From a virus, in IMG/VR virus record IMGVR_UViG_3300032236_001850, positions 302,392 to 366,391 of that record: a DNA stretch of 64,000 nucleotides; one strand, 5' to 3'. Of this stretch, positions 54,888 through 63,229 are shown one piece after another (the first letter of the stretch is position 1; the number at the start of each line of letters is the position of its first letter). The notes under the pieces are model-generated. The model was not told the origin of the DNA. It searched no databases and saw nothing but the letters and a program-made list of their open reading frames with translations. The position numbers and the translations under genes were made by a program.

Positions 54888-57800
54888 ATGCATTTTAATA
54901 CTAAATACATATTTAAGGGTGATACCGAAAAAGAAATAATTGGAAAAATCAATTATAATTTTGATCAAATACTTTCATTTGCAATAGGTCCCGATGGTCA
55001 TCCTGGTCCAAGAGGAGCAACAGGTATCTTTGGACCTGCTGGTAAAAGAGGTCCGAGTGGGAGCCCTGGAATTAGAGCATCGAAATGGTATAAGCAACCG
55101 ACGGAACCTTCCGATGCACCAAATACTAATGATGTTTGGATAGACAATTCGGTTTCTGATGGAAATATAAAGATATTTAATTATCCTATAACAAATTACC
55201 AATGGCAGAACAGCGGATATTCTTTTTTGAATTCCAAATATTTCCAATCCTATTCATATATCCAAGGACCTGGTGGTGCTACTGATAAATATGTGATAGG
55301 TTTTAAATATCCTGGCGGTATAACAGGTTCAGCTAATACCTCTCTTTTAATAAGTGATTTCAATCTTAATTCTGTAAAATCAAATCCTAATAATTCCAAG
55401 GTTGTCGTATCCACACAAGATCAAATTGATAGGCCCATTATGACTTTTTCTAAAAATGGTGCTATCTCCGATGATGTTCCATCATTCTATTGGAACTCGA
55501 CAGGTAATAATGCTGGATTGAAGTTTGATATTGGCGGTGCTTTTAGTGTAACAACAAATAATGATTTTTCTATAGACAGCGGACTTGCTAGAACCCTTAT
55601 TACATCCAATCTTTCAACATTTAGAAACAATCAGGGTGCATTCAATGTTCACGGTGATGGTGATTTTTTATTTGCTAGTAACATTGGTTTAGGTGTTGGC
55701 GGATTTTTAAGTATAACTACAAAAAATTTACAGGTTGATAATTCTTCTGTAAATCATTATGGCGGTGTAACTATAACATCACCTCTGACATCGACCTATA
55801 TACTTAATTCGAAACCGAGTTCCCCGTCATATCTGAATGGAATATCTGCTAATATAAAAACGTCTGCTGTTATAAGAACCTTTGAATTTGAAGATTATAC
55901 TGGGAATGCCATTATGTACGGTAAACCATCTGGATCTGTTTCTAGTGGAAATCTTGCACAGACCGTGTTTGGCACTAGCGGTGGTTTTACTGGTGGAACT
56001 GGAGGACCTTTTTCTTACCATGTTAGAAAGGTGAAAGAGGTTAGACAATCAACAACTGGATTAAGTGCTAGACAATATCTAACAACCACAACAAACAATC
56101 TAACCGATGTATTGGATATGTCAACTAATACTATATGGGAAAATGACATAATTCTTGCAACACCTACCGCATACAGTAGCGTTTCTAGTTCAAATTTAGG
56201 AAGTTTTAAAGTTGGTGACATAGATTCAAGCTTTAATTATTCATCGGGCTTAGACATTTTTGGGTCAGGATTTAAAAATTCTTTAACTGGAACCGGTGTT
56301 TATGATGCTGTTGTTAATGATGTTTTTAGATTAACAGATGGAAGCGGAAGCACAATATTTGCTGGAAATTTTAAATATTATAATGATCAGCCAGTGAAAA
56401 CGGGATCTTTAACTAATGTATTAGGTCTGGTTAAAGTCAATTCTGATGGTACGATGGATACAACATTCAGAGCCAACATTTCTGCAATTTCTTTAGTTTC
56501 TGTTACCTCCATTAATGGTGCTGTAGTTGATGAGTCTGGTGGTCCTTACGGAAGTGGTCTTATTTATATTTATGGTTGCTTTACTCATACTACAAACAAA
56601 AATGGGATATTGTGTTTAAATTTGGACGGAACACTATATAGTACGTTCAATTCAAATATGGGTATTGGAATAAATTCTGGTTCCTCTATATTCAAAGCTG
56701 GTATCGATCCAACAGGTACTAATTTATTTGCTGTTGGTGATTTTACTTATTATAAAACAACAACAACTTTTAGAAATAAGTTAATGAAGATAAAAATAAA
56801 TGGAGCATCGGATGGATTACTTAATACATCATTTTTAAGTGGATCGACTTCGGTGGGACCTGGATTCGTTGGTTCAAGCAATATTCCCTACTGTTTTGAT
56901 TTTTTGCCAAGTGGTAATATAATTGTTGGAGGATCCTTTAATTCCTTCAATTCATCAACGAGCGGTTCACCATTTACTATTAATTCTGTCATTGAATTGA
57001 ATAGCAGCAACGGTTTAAGAGTAACCACTGGAGGATTTGCTAATATAATTTATTCTACATTTATAGCATCTGATCCTATTGTTTCATCTATTAAATATAA
57101 TAGTTATAATTCCTATATCTATATAGGTGGAAGTTTTTCCAAAATAAATGGGACAGATTACGGAAGAATAGCAAGATTTACCATAACCGGAACAACTTTT
57201 ACCCTCGATTCAACTTTATCCTCAACTACAGGATTTAATGATATTGTTTATGATTTTGCTTTTGATGGTAGTAAAGTTTACGTTGGCGGAAGATTTACTT
57301 CTTATAGAGGAACATTATGTCCCGCTTTTGTTAAAATAAATAATAATGGATCAATAGATCCTACCGCTTCGATATATCACAACATTGTTAGTCCTAAATC
57401 AATTCAGCCAACATTTGAATGGACTGTTGGATTGGTTAAAAAAATGTACCTTAGTATAGTTGATAATGAATTCATGTATGTTGGTGGTTTTTTAAATAGT
57501 GTATTTTCAGCATCAGCTTCGAATAACGGAATTTATATCAAGGTACCATCATCCATAACACAAGATTATTTACCTGTTTATACCGATGGTACTACTACTA
57601 ATTATAGAGTATTTCTTAATGATCCAGGCAATGATGCAAAGTTACACTATATAAAGGGATTGGTATTTGATGCTGGTTTACCGAATGCTGTGACGTCATA
57701 TGTTGATTTTTCACAGGGTGCTACTGGTTGTCAATATGTGGATCTCATGTGGGTTTCTAAAACAAGTACAGCAAATATTGCTAATCCTAGACTTTTTTAT

Positions 57801-58742
57801 AAAAACTGCGAGGGTTTTAGCGGTTATGTTGACTTTGGTTCTAATGGTGTTTATTCTACCGCACCTGCATCATCAAATGGTGGACAGAATGTAAGTGTTA
57901 CCTGGGAATTTAGTAGACAACAAACTGGATCGTGTAACATTTATAAAAATGGAACATCAATTTCAAATCTTCTTATAAATAAAACAACTTCAGGAAATGG
58001 TTCTTTACCATACTCCATAGGAGATAAAATATATTCTAACGTTTCCGCTGGTGGTGCTAGCTCCGGTTATATCGGTGCCTATGCATCATTAAGAATAACG
58101 AAAACTTCATTAAGTACTGGTATAACAACAACTGAATTCACACAAAGCATTACTGCAGATGTTGGTACTGTTAATAATTTCTCCAATCCTGTTACGTTAG
58201 TTGCTGGATATTCTTATTATATAGAATGTGTTGCACAATCTACACCAACAGGTGGAGGTTGTTGTTTTGTTGGTGATACTCTTGTAACCATGTATAATGG
58301 AAGTTTAAAAAATATTTCTAGTGTAATAGCTGGTGATCTTATATTAACATATAATGTTGAAACGGATCAATATGGAAAAGGTACTGTAACGTCAATAGAG
58401 TCACCTATAAAGGACGATATTATAGAATTCATACTATCCAATGGAAATTCAATAAAAGCCACAACTGAGCATCCATTTTGGGTTATAGGAAAGGGTTGGA
58501 GCTCTTATAGTCCTGACAGAACGATGTTTGATCATCAAATGGAAGTTTCTAAATTGTCCATTGGTGATGTACTATTGGACGAAAGTGGAAATGAAATTGA
58601 ATTATTATTTATGAATAATGATGCTCAAGATCTTCAAAGAGTTTATAATATTCTTATGGAAGATGGAGATCACACTTATTATGCAAATGGGATATTGGTT
58701 CATAACAAGCTTCAGTATAACGATGGAAATGGTTTAGTATAG
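54888..58742 (+). CDS. Collagen-like fibre protein 3 with beta-propeller and C-terminal Hint domain
   Basis: A 1284-aa third paralogue: anchor with INYNF (21-25), Gly-X-Y repeats (34-61), then a W-Y-K and VWIDN attachment module. Residues about 460-830 hold repeats such as YIYIGGSFSKINGTDYGRIA and VYVGGRFTSYRG, matching delta-60/DUF5122-type propeller repeats. The C-terminus (1125-1273) is a Hint (intein/hedgehog) domain: CCFVGDTLV start, TTEHPFWV block B, and a final DHTYYANGILVHN. The Asn is followed by Lys, not Cys/Ser/Thr, so splicing is unlikely; N- or C-terminal cleavage is likelier, as in bacterial intein-like domains. An 11-residue tail ends the protein. Confidence 0.87.
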   Translation: MHFNTKYIFKGDTEKEIIGKINYNFDQILSFAIGPDGHPGPRGATGIFGPAGKRGPSGSPGIRASKWYKQPTEPSDAPNTNDVWIDNSVSDGNIKIFNYPITNYQWQNSGYSFLNSKYFQSYSYIQGPGGATDKYVIGFKYPGGITGSANTSLLISDFNLNSVKSNPNNSKVVVSTQDQIDRPIMTFSKNGAISDDVPSFYWNSTGNNAGLKFDIGGAFSVTTNNDFSIDSGLARTLITSNLSTFRNNQGAFNVHGDGDFLFASNIGLGVGGFLSITTKNLQVDNSSVNHYGGVTITSPLTSTYILNSKPSSPSYLNGISANIKTSAVIRTFEFEDYTGNAIMYGKPSGSVSSGNLAQTVFGTSGGFTGGTGGPFSYHVRKVKEVRQSTTGLSARQYLTTTTNNLTDVLDMSTNTIWENDIILATPTAYSSVSSSNLGSFKVGDIDSSFNYSSGLDIFGSGFKNSLTGTGVYDAVVNDVFRLTDGSGSTIFAGNFKYYNDQPVKTGSLTNVLGLVKVNSDGTMDTTFRANISAISLVSVTSINGAVVDESGGPYGSGLIYIYGCFTHTTNKNGILCLNLDGTLYSTFNSNMGIGINSGSSIFKAGIDPTGTNLFAVGDFTYYKTTTTFRNKLMKIKINGASDGLLNTSFLSGSTSVGPGFVGSSNIPYCFDFLPSGNIIVGGSFNSFNSSTSGSPFTINSVIELNSSNGLRVTTGGFANIIYSTFIASDPIVSSIKYNSYNSYIYIGGSFSKINGTDYGRIARFTITGTTFTLDSTLSSTTGFNDIVYDFAFDGSKVYVGGRFTSYRGTLCPAFVKINNNGSIDPTASIYHNIVSPKSIQPTFEWTVGLVKKMYLSIVDNEFMYVGGFLNSVFSASASNNGIYIKVPSSITQDYLPVYTDGTTTNYRVFLNDPGNDAKLHYIKGLVFDAGLPNAVTSYVDFSQGATGCQYVDLMWVSKTSTANIANPRLFYKNCEGFSGYVDFGSNGVYSTAPASSNGGQNVSVTWEFSRQQTGSCNIYKNGTSISNLLINKTTSGNGSLPYSIGDKIYSNVSAGGASSGYIGAYASLRITKTSLSTGITTTEFTQSITADVGTVNNFSNPVTLVAGYSYYIECVAQSTPTGGGCCFVGDTLVTMYNGSLKNISSVIAGDLILTYNVETDQYGKGTVTSIESPIKDDIIEFILSNGNSIKATTEHPFWVIGKGWSSYSPDRTMFDHQMEVSKLSIGDVLLDESGNEIELLFMNNDAQDLQRVYNILMEDGDHTYYANGILVHNKLQYNDGNGLV

Positions 58743-58770
58743 AAACTAAATATCATCAAATAAAAAATGT

Positions 58771-58778
58771 GATATATA
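58771..58778 (+). promoter_or_regulatory. GATATATA late-promoter-like element
   Basis: GATATATA 23 bases before the ATG at 58794, the closest spacing in the set. It starts the membrane/coiled-coil cassette and probably the structural genes after it. Confidence 0.6.
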
Positions 58779-58793
58779 ATAAAATTATAAAGT

Positions 58794-59039
58794 ATGAAAG
58801 ATTTAACAGATCAAGAAAAAGAAAGATTGCTTAGATTATCTAAAAAGTTTATTAAGGTCCACCAGGACATTTTTAAAATAGAGGAATCTATTAAAATTAT
58901 GCAAGAGAGATCATGTAAACTGATTGGAGATCTTGAGAAATGTAGAGATGCAGAAAAAGATTTCATAAAGGATCTATCTCAAAAATATGGTAATGGAACT
59001 TTAGATCCACTTACGCTAACCTGGAAAAAAGAAATATAG
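58794..59039 (+). CDS. Small coiled-coil protein
   Basis: An 81-aa protein, almost entirely a predicted coiled coil (EKERLLRLSKKFIKVHQDIF onward) with two cysteines (HQ...C, GDLEKCRD) and no signal peptide or membrane segment. It abuts the membrane-protein gene with no gap (stop ends at 59039, next ATG at 59040), so translation is coupled. Function unknown. Confidence 0.75.
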   Translation: MKDLTDQEKERLLRLSKKFIKVHQDIFKIEESIKIMQERSCKLIGDLEKCRDAEKDFIKDLSQKYGNGTLDPLTLTWKKEI

Positions 59040-59552
59040 ATGGCAACTCCTAAAAAAGAAACAGTTAAGAAACAGACACCCAAGAAAAGAGCTCCAAGAA
59101 AAGCGACTGTTGTTGAATCAGTAGAGACAAAGTTAACACCCAAATTTGACATCAAAACGATAGTTATAATTGTACTTCTTGTTTTTAGTTTGATTTTTGG
59201 TTTAATGTGGTTCTTTGGTGGAAACGATGCTTCCAAGGAAAGAGTAAAACAACTTGAAAGTGAATTTAAAAAGCTTGAAGAAGATAAAGCTGCAGCTGAT
59301 GCTAAAATTGCAGATTGGCAAAACAAGTATAATGACGCAGATAAAAAGGACAAGGAGCTAGAAACTGAGGTTGTCAAATTGAAATCAGATTCCAAGATAG
59401 CACAGGAAAAGGCTAAAAAATCAAAGGAAGATCTTGATAAAGTTCAAGGCGGGATAACTGAAAATAGAAAGGAAATAGAAAATCTTAAAAATAATCCACC
59501 TACATTGAGCGACGAGCAACTTTTAGAAGCTTTAATCAAAAAAATGAATTAA
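59040..59552 (+). CDS. Membrane-anchored coiled-coil protein, spanin-like topology
   Basis: A 170-aa protein: a basic cytoplasmic N-terminus (residues 1-38, many Lys/Arg), one transmembrane segment (39-60, KTIVIIVLLVFSLIFGLMWF), then a long Lys/Glu-rich coiled coil (64-155) on the outer face. This N-in, C-out layout is that of an inner-membrane spanin, which spans the periplasm during lysis, though the cytoplasmic domain is longer than usual. It is followed after 5 bases by a protein with signal peptide and C-terminal membrane helix, which would be its outer partner in this reading. Tape-measure-assembly or host-membrane roles are alternatives. Confidence 0.72.
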   Translation: MATPKKETVKKQTPKKRAPRKATVVESVETKLTPKFDIKTIVIIVLLVFSLIFGLMWFFGGNDASKERVKQLESEFKKLEEDKAAADAKIADWQNKYNDADKKDKELETEVVKLKSDSKIAQEKAKKSKEDLDKVQGGITENRKEIENLKNNPPTLSDEQLLEALIKKMN

Positions 59553-59557
59553 TAGAA

Positions 59558-60070
59558 ATGAGAAAAATTTTTACATTATTAATGGCGTTAGTTTTGACGT
59601 CGCTATACTCACAAGTAACACCTGAAATAAAATATCCAAAATTTGAGACAGATTCACTTGGGCAAAAGGTTATAGTTATGACAATCCCGCAAGCGATGAA
59701 ACTTAACAATAACTCAGATCTTTTGGAAAAGTTTGAAGCTCAGGATATAAAAATGAAAGAATACGAGACACTTTGTGTCAAAGTTATTTCTGAAAAGGAT
59801 GATGTGATTGCTAAGTTAAACCTAACAATAGGAAAACAAGATGGTCAATTATTAGTTAAGGACGAAAAAATCAAATCCCTCCAAGGTGAAATTTTGGGAT
59901 GGATGGAAAGAAATGGTGTTCTTGAAAAACAATTGGCAAATAGACAGCAGGTAATAGATGAAAAAGATAAGCAATTAAGAAGATTAAAAACTAAGATGGT
60001 TGTCGGAGGAATAGGTGGTGGAGCTGTTATAGTTGGCCTTGTTCTTAAAGCTGTAGGAATCATCCACTAA
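59558..60070 (+). CDS. Signal-peptide coiled-coil protein with C-terminal membrane helix
   Basis: A 170-aa protein: a signal peptide (MRKIFTLLMALVLTSLYSQ, no lipobox Cys), a long coiled coil (about 55-140, KMKEYETLCVKVISEKD onward) and a C-terminal Gly-rich membrane helix (146-168, GGIGGGAVIVGLVLKAVGII). This two-end anchoring would tie the coiled coil across the periplasm, like a unimolecular spanin, but classical ones use a lipoprotein N-terminus, missing here. It is in tandem with the coiled-coil membrane protein upstream. A lysis role is a hypothesis. Confidence 0.7.
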   Translation: MRKIFTLLMALVLTSLYSQVTPEIKYPKFETDSLGQKVIVMTIPQAMKLNNNSDLLEKFEAQDIKMKEYETLCVKVISEKDDVIAKLNLTIGKQDGQLLVKDEKIKSLQGEILGWMERNGVLEKQLANRQQVIDEKDKQLRRLKTKMVVGGIGGGAVIVGLVLKAVGIIH

Positions 60071-60091
60071 AAATATTAAAAAAATATAAAA

Positions 60092-62401
60092 ATGGCATTT
60101 AGCACTTCATCTAAATACGTTCAGATAACTCCATATTTACTTATGGAATATATGTATGCTGATCAACCTCAACCGGAGACACATTTTGTTAATACCGGTT
60201 CTTCGACTGTTGGTTACGATAAATTAGTAAATGGATTTAGATCGGGTGATGTACAGATTTTCAATCCAAATAATGATTATGATATAACGCATAATACAAC
60301 ACAGGATAGTGTTGTTAGGATAAGCGAAAACTCCTTTGTTACGTTAGATTCCAACCTTATCATACCATTCAATGATTATGCTGACGAATTAACTAATACT
60401 GCTAATTTACCAATAGTATTTCCATCAAATCTTTTAGTTGTTTATGATAGCGTTAGGTATCATATTAGAGCTGGATATAATCTTGGAAACATAGATGGTC
60501 TTATAATGTCAATTGAATATACTGATGTAGATAATACACAAGTTCTTGTTTCACAGATACTTATAAAGAAAGGAACAAGCGAAGATTACAATCTAAATCC
60601 AAATCCTGTTACCATTGGTTCAAATATTTATGACAAGTATATTGAGATAAAAATCCCCAACCTTAGGGATATGAATAATAAATACCAAGCTGCTTCGTCT
60701 GTATTTAAACCACAAACTTTAGCTGGACTTATTAGTCATAGTGGATTTGGATTCATATATAATGCTCCAATAAGAATAACTGCATGGCAAATCCAAAGTA
60801 CTGTTGATTATGCAGGTTATGCTAAATATGATTCTTCAAAAATAGCTACTCTTTCTCTCGAACAGGAAGATCAGTTTGGGAACATAGGTGCAACAATAAG
60901 ACCTTCTGACAGAGGTGAATTTTTTGAATTCTATGCAACTGATAATGAGGGATTCATTGAGGATTTTATATTGTTCCAAAATTCTTTGGGTAATGCTTAT
61001 TATATAGGACACCAAATCGAAGTGTTAGAACAGATTGGTGCATCACTTATAAGAACGTCACATTTTGATTCTGTACAAACAACAGCATATGATTCACCAA
61101 ACTACTACAGACCGATAGTTAGGAATGCCGCTGTTGCAGCAAGTTTTACACTTAGATACACAATGACCCTTATTAATAGTGTCGATCAAAGTAGAACCAT
61201 AAGAATATCTTCGTACACTTCAGCCAATCCAGCCGAATGGGGATTGAAAATAAAACCAATTCAGCTTAGTACTTTTCCACAGGTTCAGAAAATATACAAT
61301 AGAATATATTCTCAGCCAACAATAAACATGAACAGTAGTAACCCTGCTCCTAAGGAAATCCTAAAATACACTAATGTTTTTATAAATCAGAATTACGTTA
61401 CAGCGAGCATGGATAATCTTACTTTTACCAACAATTCATTAAGAGTTGATTCAGGTTCTTCCCAAACTGTTGCTATAGGTAGTGGTAAACTTACGATATC
61501 CATATCTCCATTTGACACCTATATGAAATTCAAATTTATAAAAAGTGGACCTTCCGGAGATCCGGTTCCTATAGATCTTACAAGTTCTGGTGAATTCAAT
61601 ATTTCTTTTATAGATCTTAGTGGTAGTAAAATACAAATACCTTCATTAAAGGATAACACCCTTGCAAATCCTGGATTGGGTGAGATTGCTTTTAAAATTG
61701 ACGAATCAGCAGCTGGTAGAATTTTACAAATCAACGACCGAAGATTTTTCATAACAAATGGTGTTTCTATAAATCAAACAAACCTTTCTGCTACAGAAAA
61801 GAGCACAATAACTGTGAATGCTGGAACAACAAATAATGTTTTAGAAAAAAGTATTGAAAGCGTTATAGCAGATAGAAGAGATGCTAATAAAGCTATAAAA
61901 GGTGCAAATAACTATGTTAATACAGCAGCACAGAATAATATATTAACTCCTGTTAACAATTCAAATTCTGTTATATATTGGGGTTATTGGAAAAAGAACG
62001 GAGAGGAAGATTTTGCTACCGGAGCTACTGGGTCTACAAGCTTACCTGTTTCTATGGGAAGCACAGGAGCAACAGCCGCTGCTGTTCCGAACCAAGTCAA
62101 TGCTCCTGCGTCATCAATTAGATCGATAATGCCAGCAACGTCAGGATCAGGTACAGCGGGTATAGGTACGCCAACAGCAGCTTCAACAAATCAAACTCTA
62201 GCTGGATCCGCTTTAATAGCATCATTGAGTGCTGAAATGAACGGTTATAAAGCTATTGGTTGGGCTGATCAAACAGTAATAGATTATTTCCTTACTCCTG
62301 GTAAACCTGGAAGAATAAAATATCCAAATATAACAAAAGCTGATGTTGTTAAAGCTGGTAATGGTATATTAGCGCCTGCATCTTTAAAAAAATTAACTTA
62401 A
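60092..62401 (+). CDS. Large virion structural protein
   Basis: A 769-aa protein behind a leader of aaaatattaaaaaaatataaaa. Most of it is beta-rich (YVQITPYLLMEYMYADQPQP at the start; IYDKYIEIKIPNLRDMNNKYQ near 185-205). Around residues 575-620 it becomes helical (NVLEKSIESVIADRRDANKAI) and the region 640-710 is Ala/Ser/Gly/Thr-rich and flexible, before a small C-terminal domain ending KADVVKAGNGIL. It precedes a tail-tube-like gene by 4 bases. Probably a tail or neck protein, by position. Confidence 0.78.
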   Translation: MAFSTSSKYVQITPYLLMEYMYADQPQPETHFVNTGSSTVGYDKLVNGFRSGDVQIFNPNNDYDITHNTTQDSVVRISENSFVTLDSNLIIPFNDYADELTNTANLPIVFPSNLLVVYDSVRYHIRAGYNLGNIDGLIMSIEYTDVDNTQVLVSQILIKKGTSEDYNLNPNPVTIGSNIYDKYIEIKIPNLRDMNNKYQAASSVFKPQTLAGLISHSGFGFIYNAPIRITAWQIQSTVDYAGYAKYDSSKIATLSLEQEDQFGNIGATIRPSDRGEFFEFYATDNEGFIEDFILFQNSLGNAYYIGHQIEVLEQIGASLIRTSHFDSVQTTAYDSPNYYRPIVRNAAVAASFTLRYTMTLINSVDQSRTIRISSYTSANPAEWGLKIKPIQLSTFPQVQKIYNRIYSQPTINMNSSNPAPKEILKYTNVFINQNYVTASMDNLTFTNNSLRVDSGSSQTVAIGSGKLTISISPFDTYMKFKFIKSGPSGDPVPIDLTSSGEFNISFIDLSGSKIQIPSLKDNTLANPGLGEIAFKIDESAAGRILQINDRRFFITNGVSINQTNLSATEKSTITVNAGTTNNVLEKSIESVIADRRDANKAIKGANNYVNTAAQNNILTPVNNSNSVIYWGYWKKNGEEDFATGATGSTSLPVSMGSTGATAAAVPNQVNAPASSIRSIMPATSGSGTAGIGTPTAASTNQTLAGSALIASLSAEMNGYKAIGWADQTVIDYFLTPGKPGRIKYPNITKADVVKAGNGILAPASLKKLT

Positions 62402-62405
62402 TCCA

Positions 62406-62954
62406 ATGTTATTAAACCCAAAAGGTAATAGTTTTTATTTTGTATTTCCTAAAGGATTTTTCCCTCCTAAAGTTGTTGATAAATATTTGCCTTATATCAA
62501 AAAACAACCTGTGCCCTTTGATAATATTAGTGATTACATGAATAGCACAATTCAGACTATAGGGTTTCCTAATATGACGATAGATTCAGTGGAACAGATT
62601 AGAAATCTCGGTAAGAAAATATCATACAAGAGTTCAACGAACGTTCAAGATTTATTCTCCCACGATTTTAGTATTGGATTTAAGAATGTCGATGGGTTTA
62701 TAAACTATTTCATCATGCTCGATACCATATTACATTTTTTAAATTTTGAAAATCCGGAGTTGAGATTACCAAATTTGCCATTAAGAATAATGGACAATGA
62801 AGGAAATATAGTAACATCCGTAACGTTCAAAGAGGTAATATTAACATCATATTCGGAATTGCAATTGAGTTATTCAGCTAATGCAAATCAATTCACACCA
62901 TTTACTTTAGGTTTCAAATGTAACTACCTTGATATAGTTCTAGAAGCAAAGTAG
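62406..62954 (+). CDS. Tail tube-like protein, gp19-type fold (putative)
   Basis: A 182-aa protein with an N-terminal FPPKVVDKYLPYIKKQPVPF lead and a beta-barrel-type pattern: FKNVDGFINYFIMLDTILHF (helix), LRIMDNEGNIVTSVTFKEVI, and a C-terminal strand pair (SELQLSYSANANQFTPFTLG). The size and the final strands fit a tail-tube subunit of the T4 gp19/gpFII type, whose hexameric rings stack to make the DNA channel, though such barrels are also used in baseplate proteins. It is upstream of a late-type promoter element that overlaps its stop codon. Confidence 0.6.
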   Translation: MLLNPKGNSFYFVFPKGFFPPKVVDKYLPYIKKQPVPFDNISDYMNSTIQTIGFPNMTIDSVEQIRNLGKKISYKSSTNVQDLFSHDFSIGFKNVDGFINYFIMLDTILHFLNFENPELRLPNLPLRIMDNEGNIVTSVTFKEVILTSYSELQLSYSANANQFTPFTLGFKCNYLDIVLEAK

Positions 62955-62961
62955 ATATATA
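62954..62961 (+). promoter_or_regulatory. GATATATA late-promoter-like element
   Basis: GATATATA begins on the last base of the tube-like gene's stop codon and lies 27 bases before the ATG at 62981. Confidence 0.6.
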
Positions 62962-62980
62962 CTTAAACAAACAATTTAAA

Positions 62981-63217
62981 ATGAAAACATTCTCAAATTT
63001 AAAAGAACTAAACGAAGCAAAATATGGCCAGCCGTTATATAGCGAAAAGGACCATATGAAGAATCTTCTTATTGCTGCTTGTGGTAATGATAGAAGAGTT
63101 CTTGATGACATCGTAGATTGCCTTACTGATGAGCAAGTTAAGTCTTGTTTTACTAAGTTATCTAAAGTGTATGGAACAACAAATTCGGTTGGACAAAAAC
63201 AGGATATTAATCAGTAA
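62981..63217 (+). CDS. Small putative packaged head protein
   Basis: A 78-aa protein starting MKTFSNLKELNEAKYGQ, closely resembling the capsid-targeting leader of T4 internal proteins (IPIII begins MKTYQEF), with LNE followed by Ala as the expected gp21-type cleavage site. The mature part would be a small helical domain with two cysteines (ACGNDRR, VDCLTDEQ). It has its own late-type promoter element and lies 12 bases before the resolvase gene. Its packaging is inference, but the N-terminus is the best match in the window. Confidence 0.72.
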   Translation: MKTFSNLKELNEAKYGQPLYSEKDHMKNLLIAACGNDRRVLDDIVDCLTDEQVKSCFTKLSKVYGTTNSVGQKQDINQ

Positions 63218-63229
63218 TACATAAATTAT

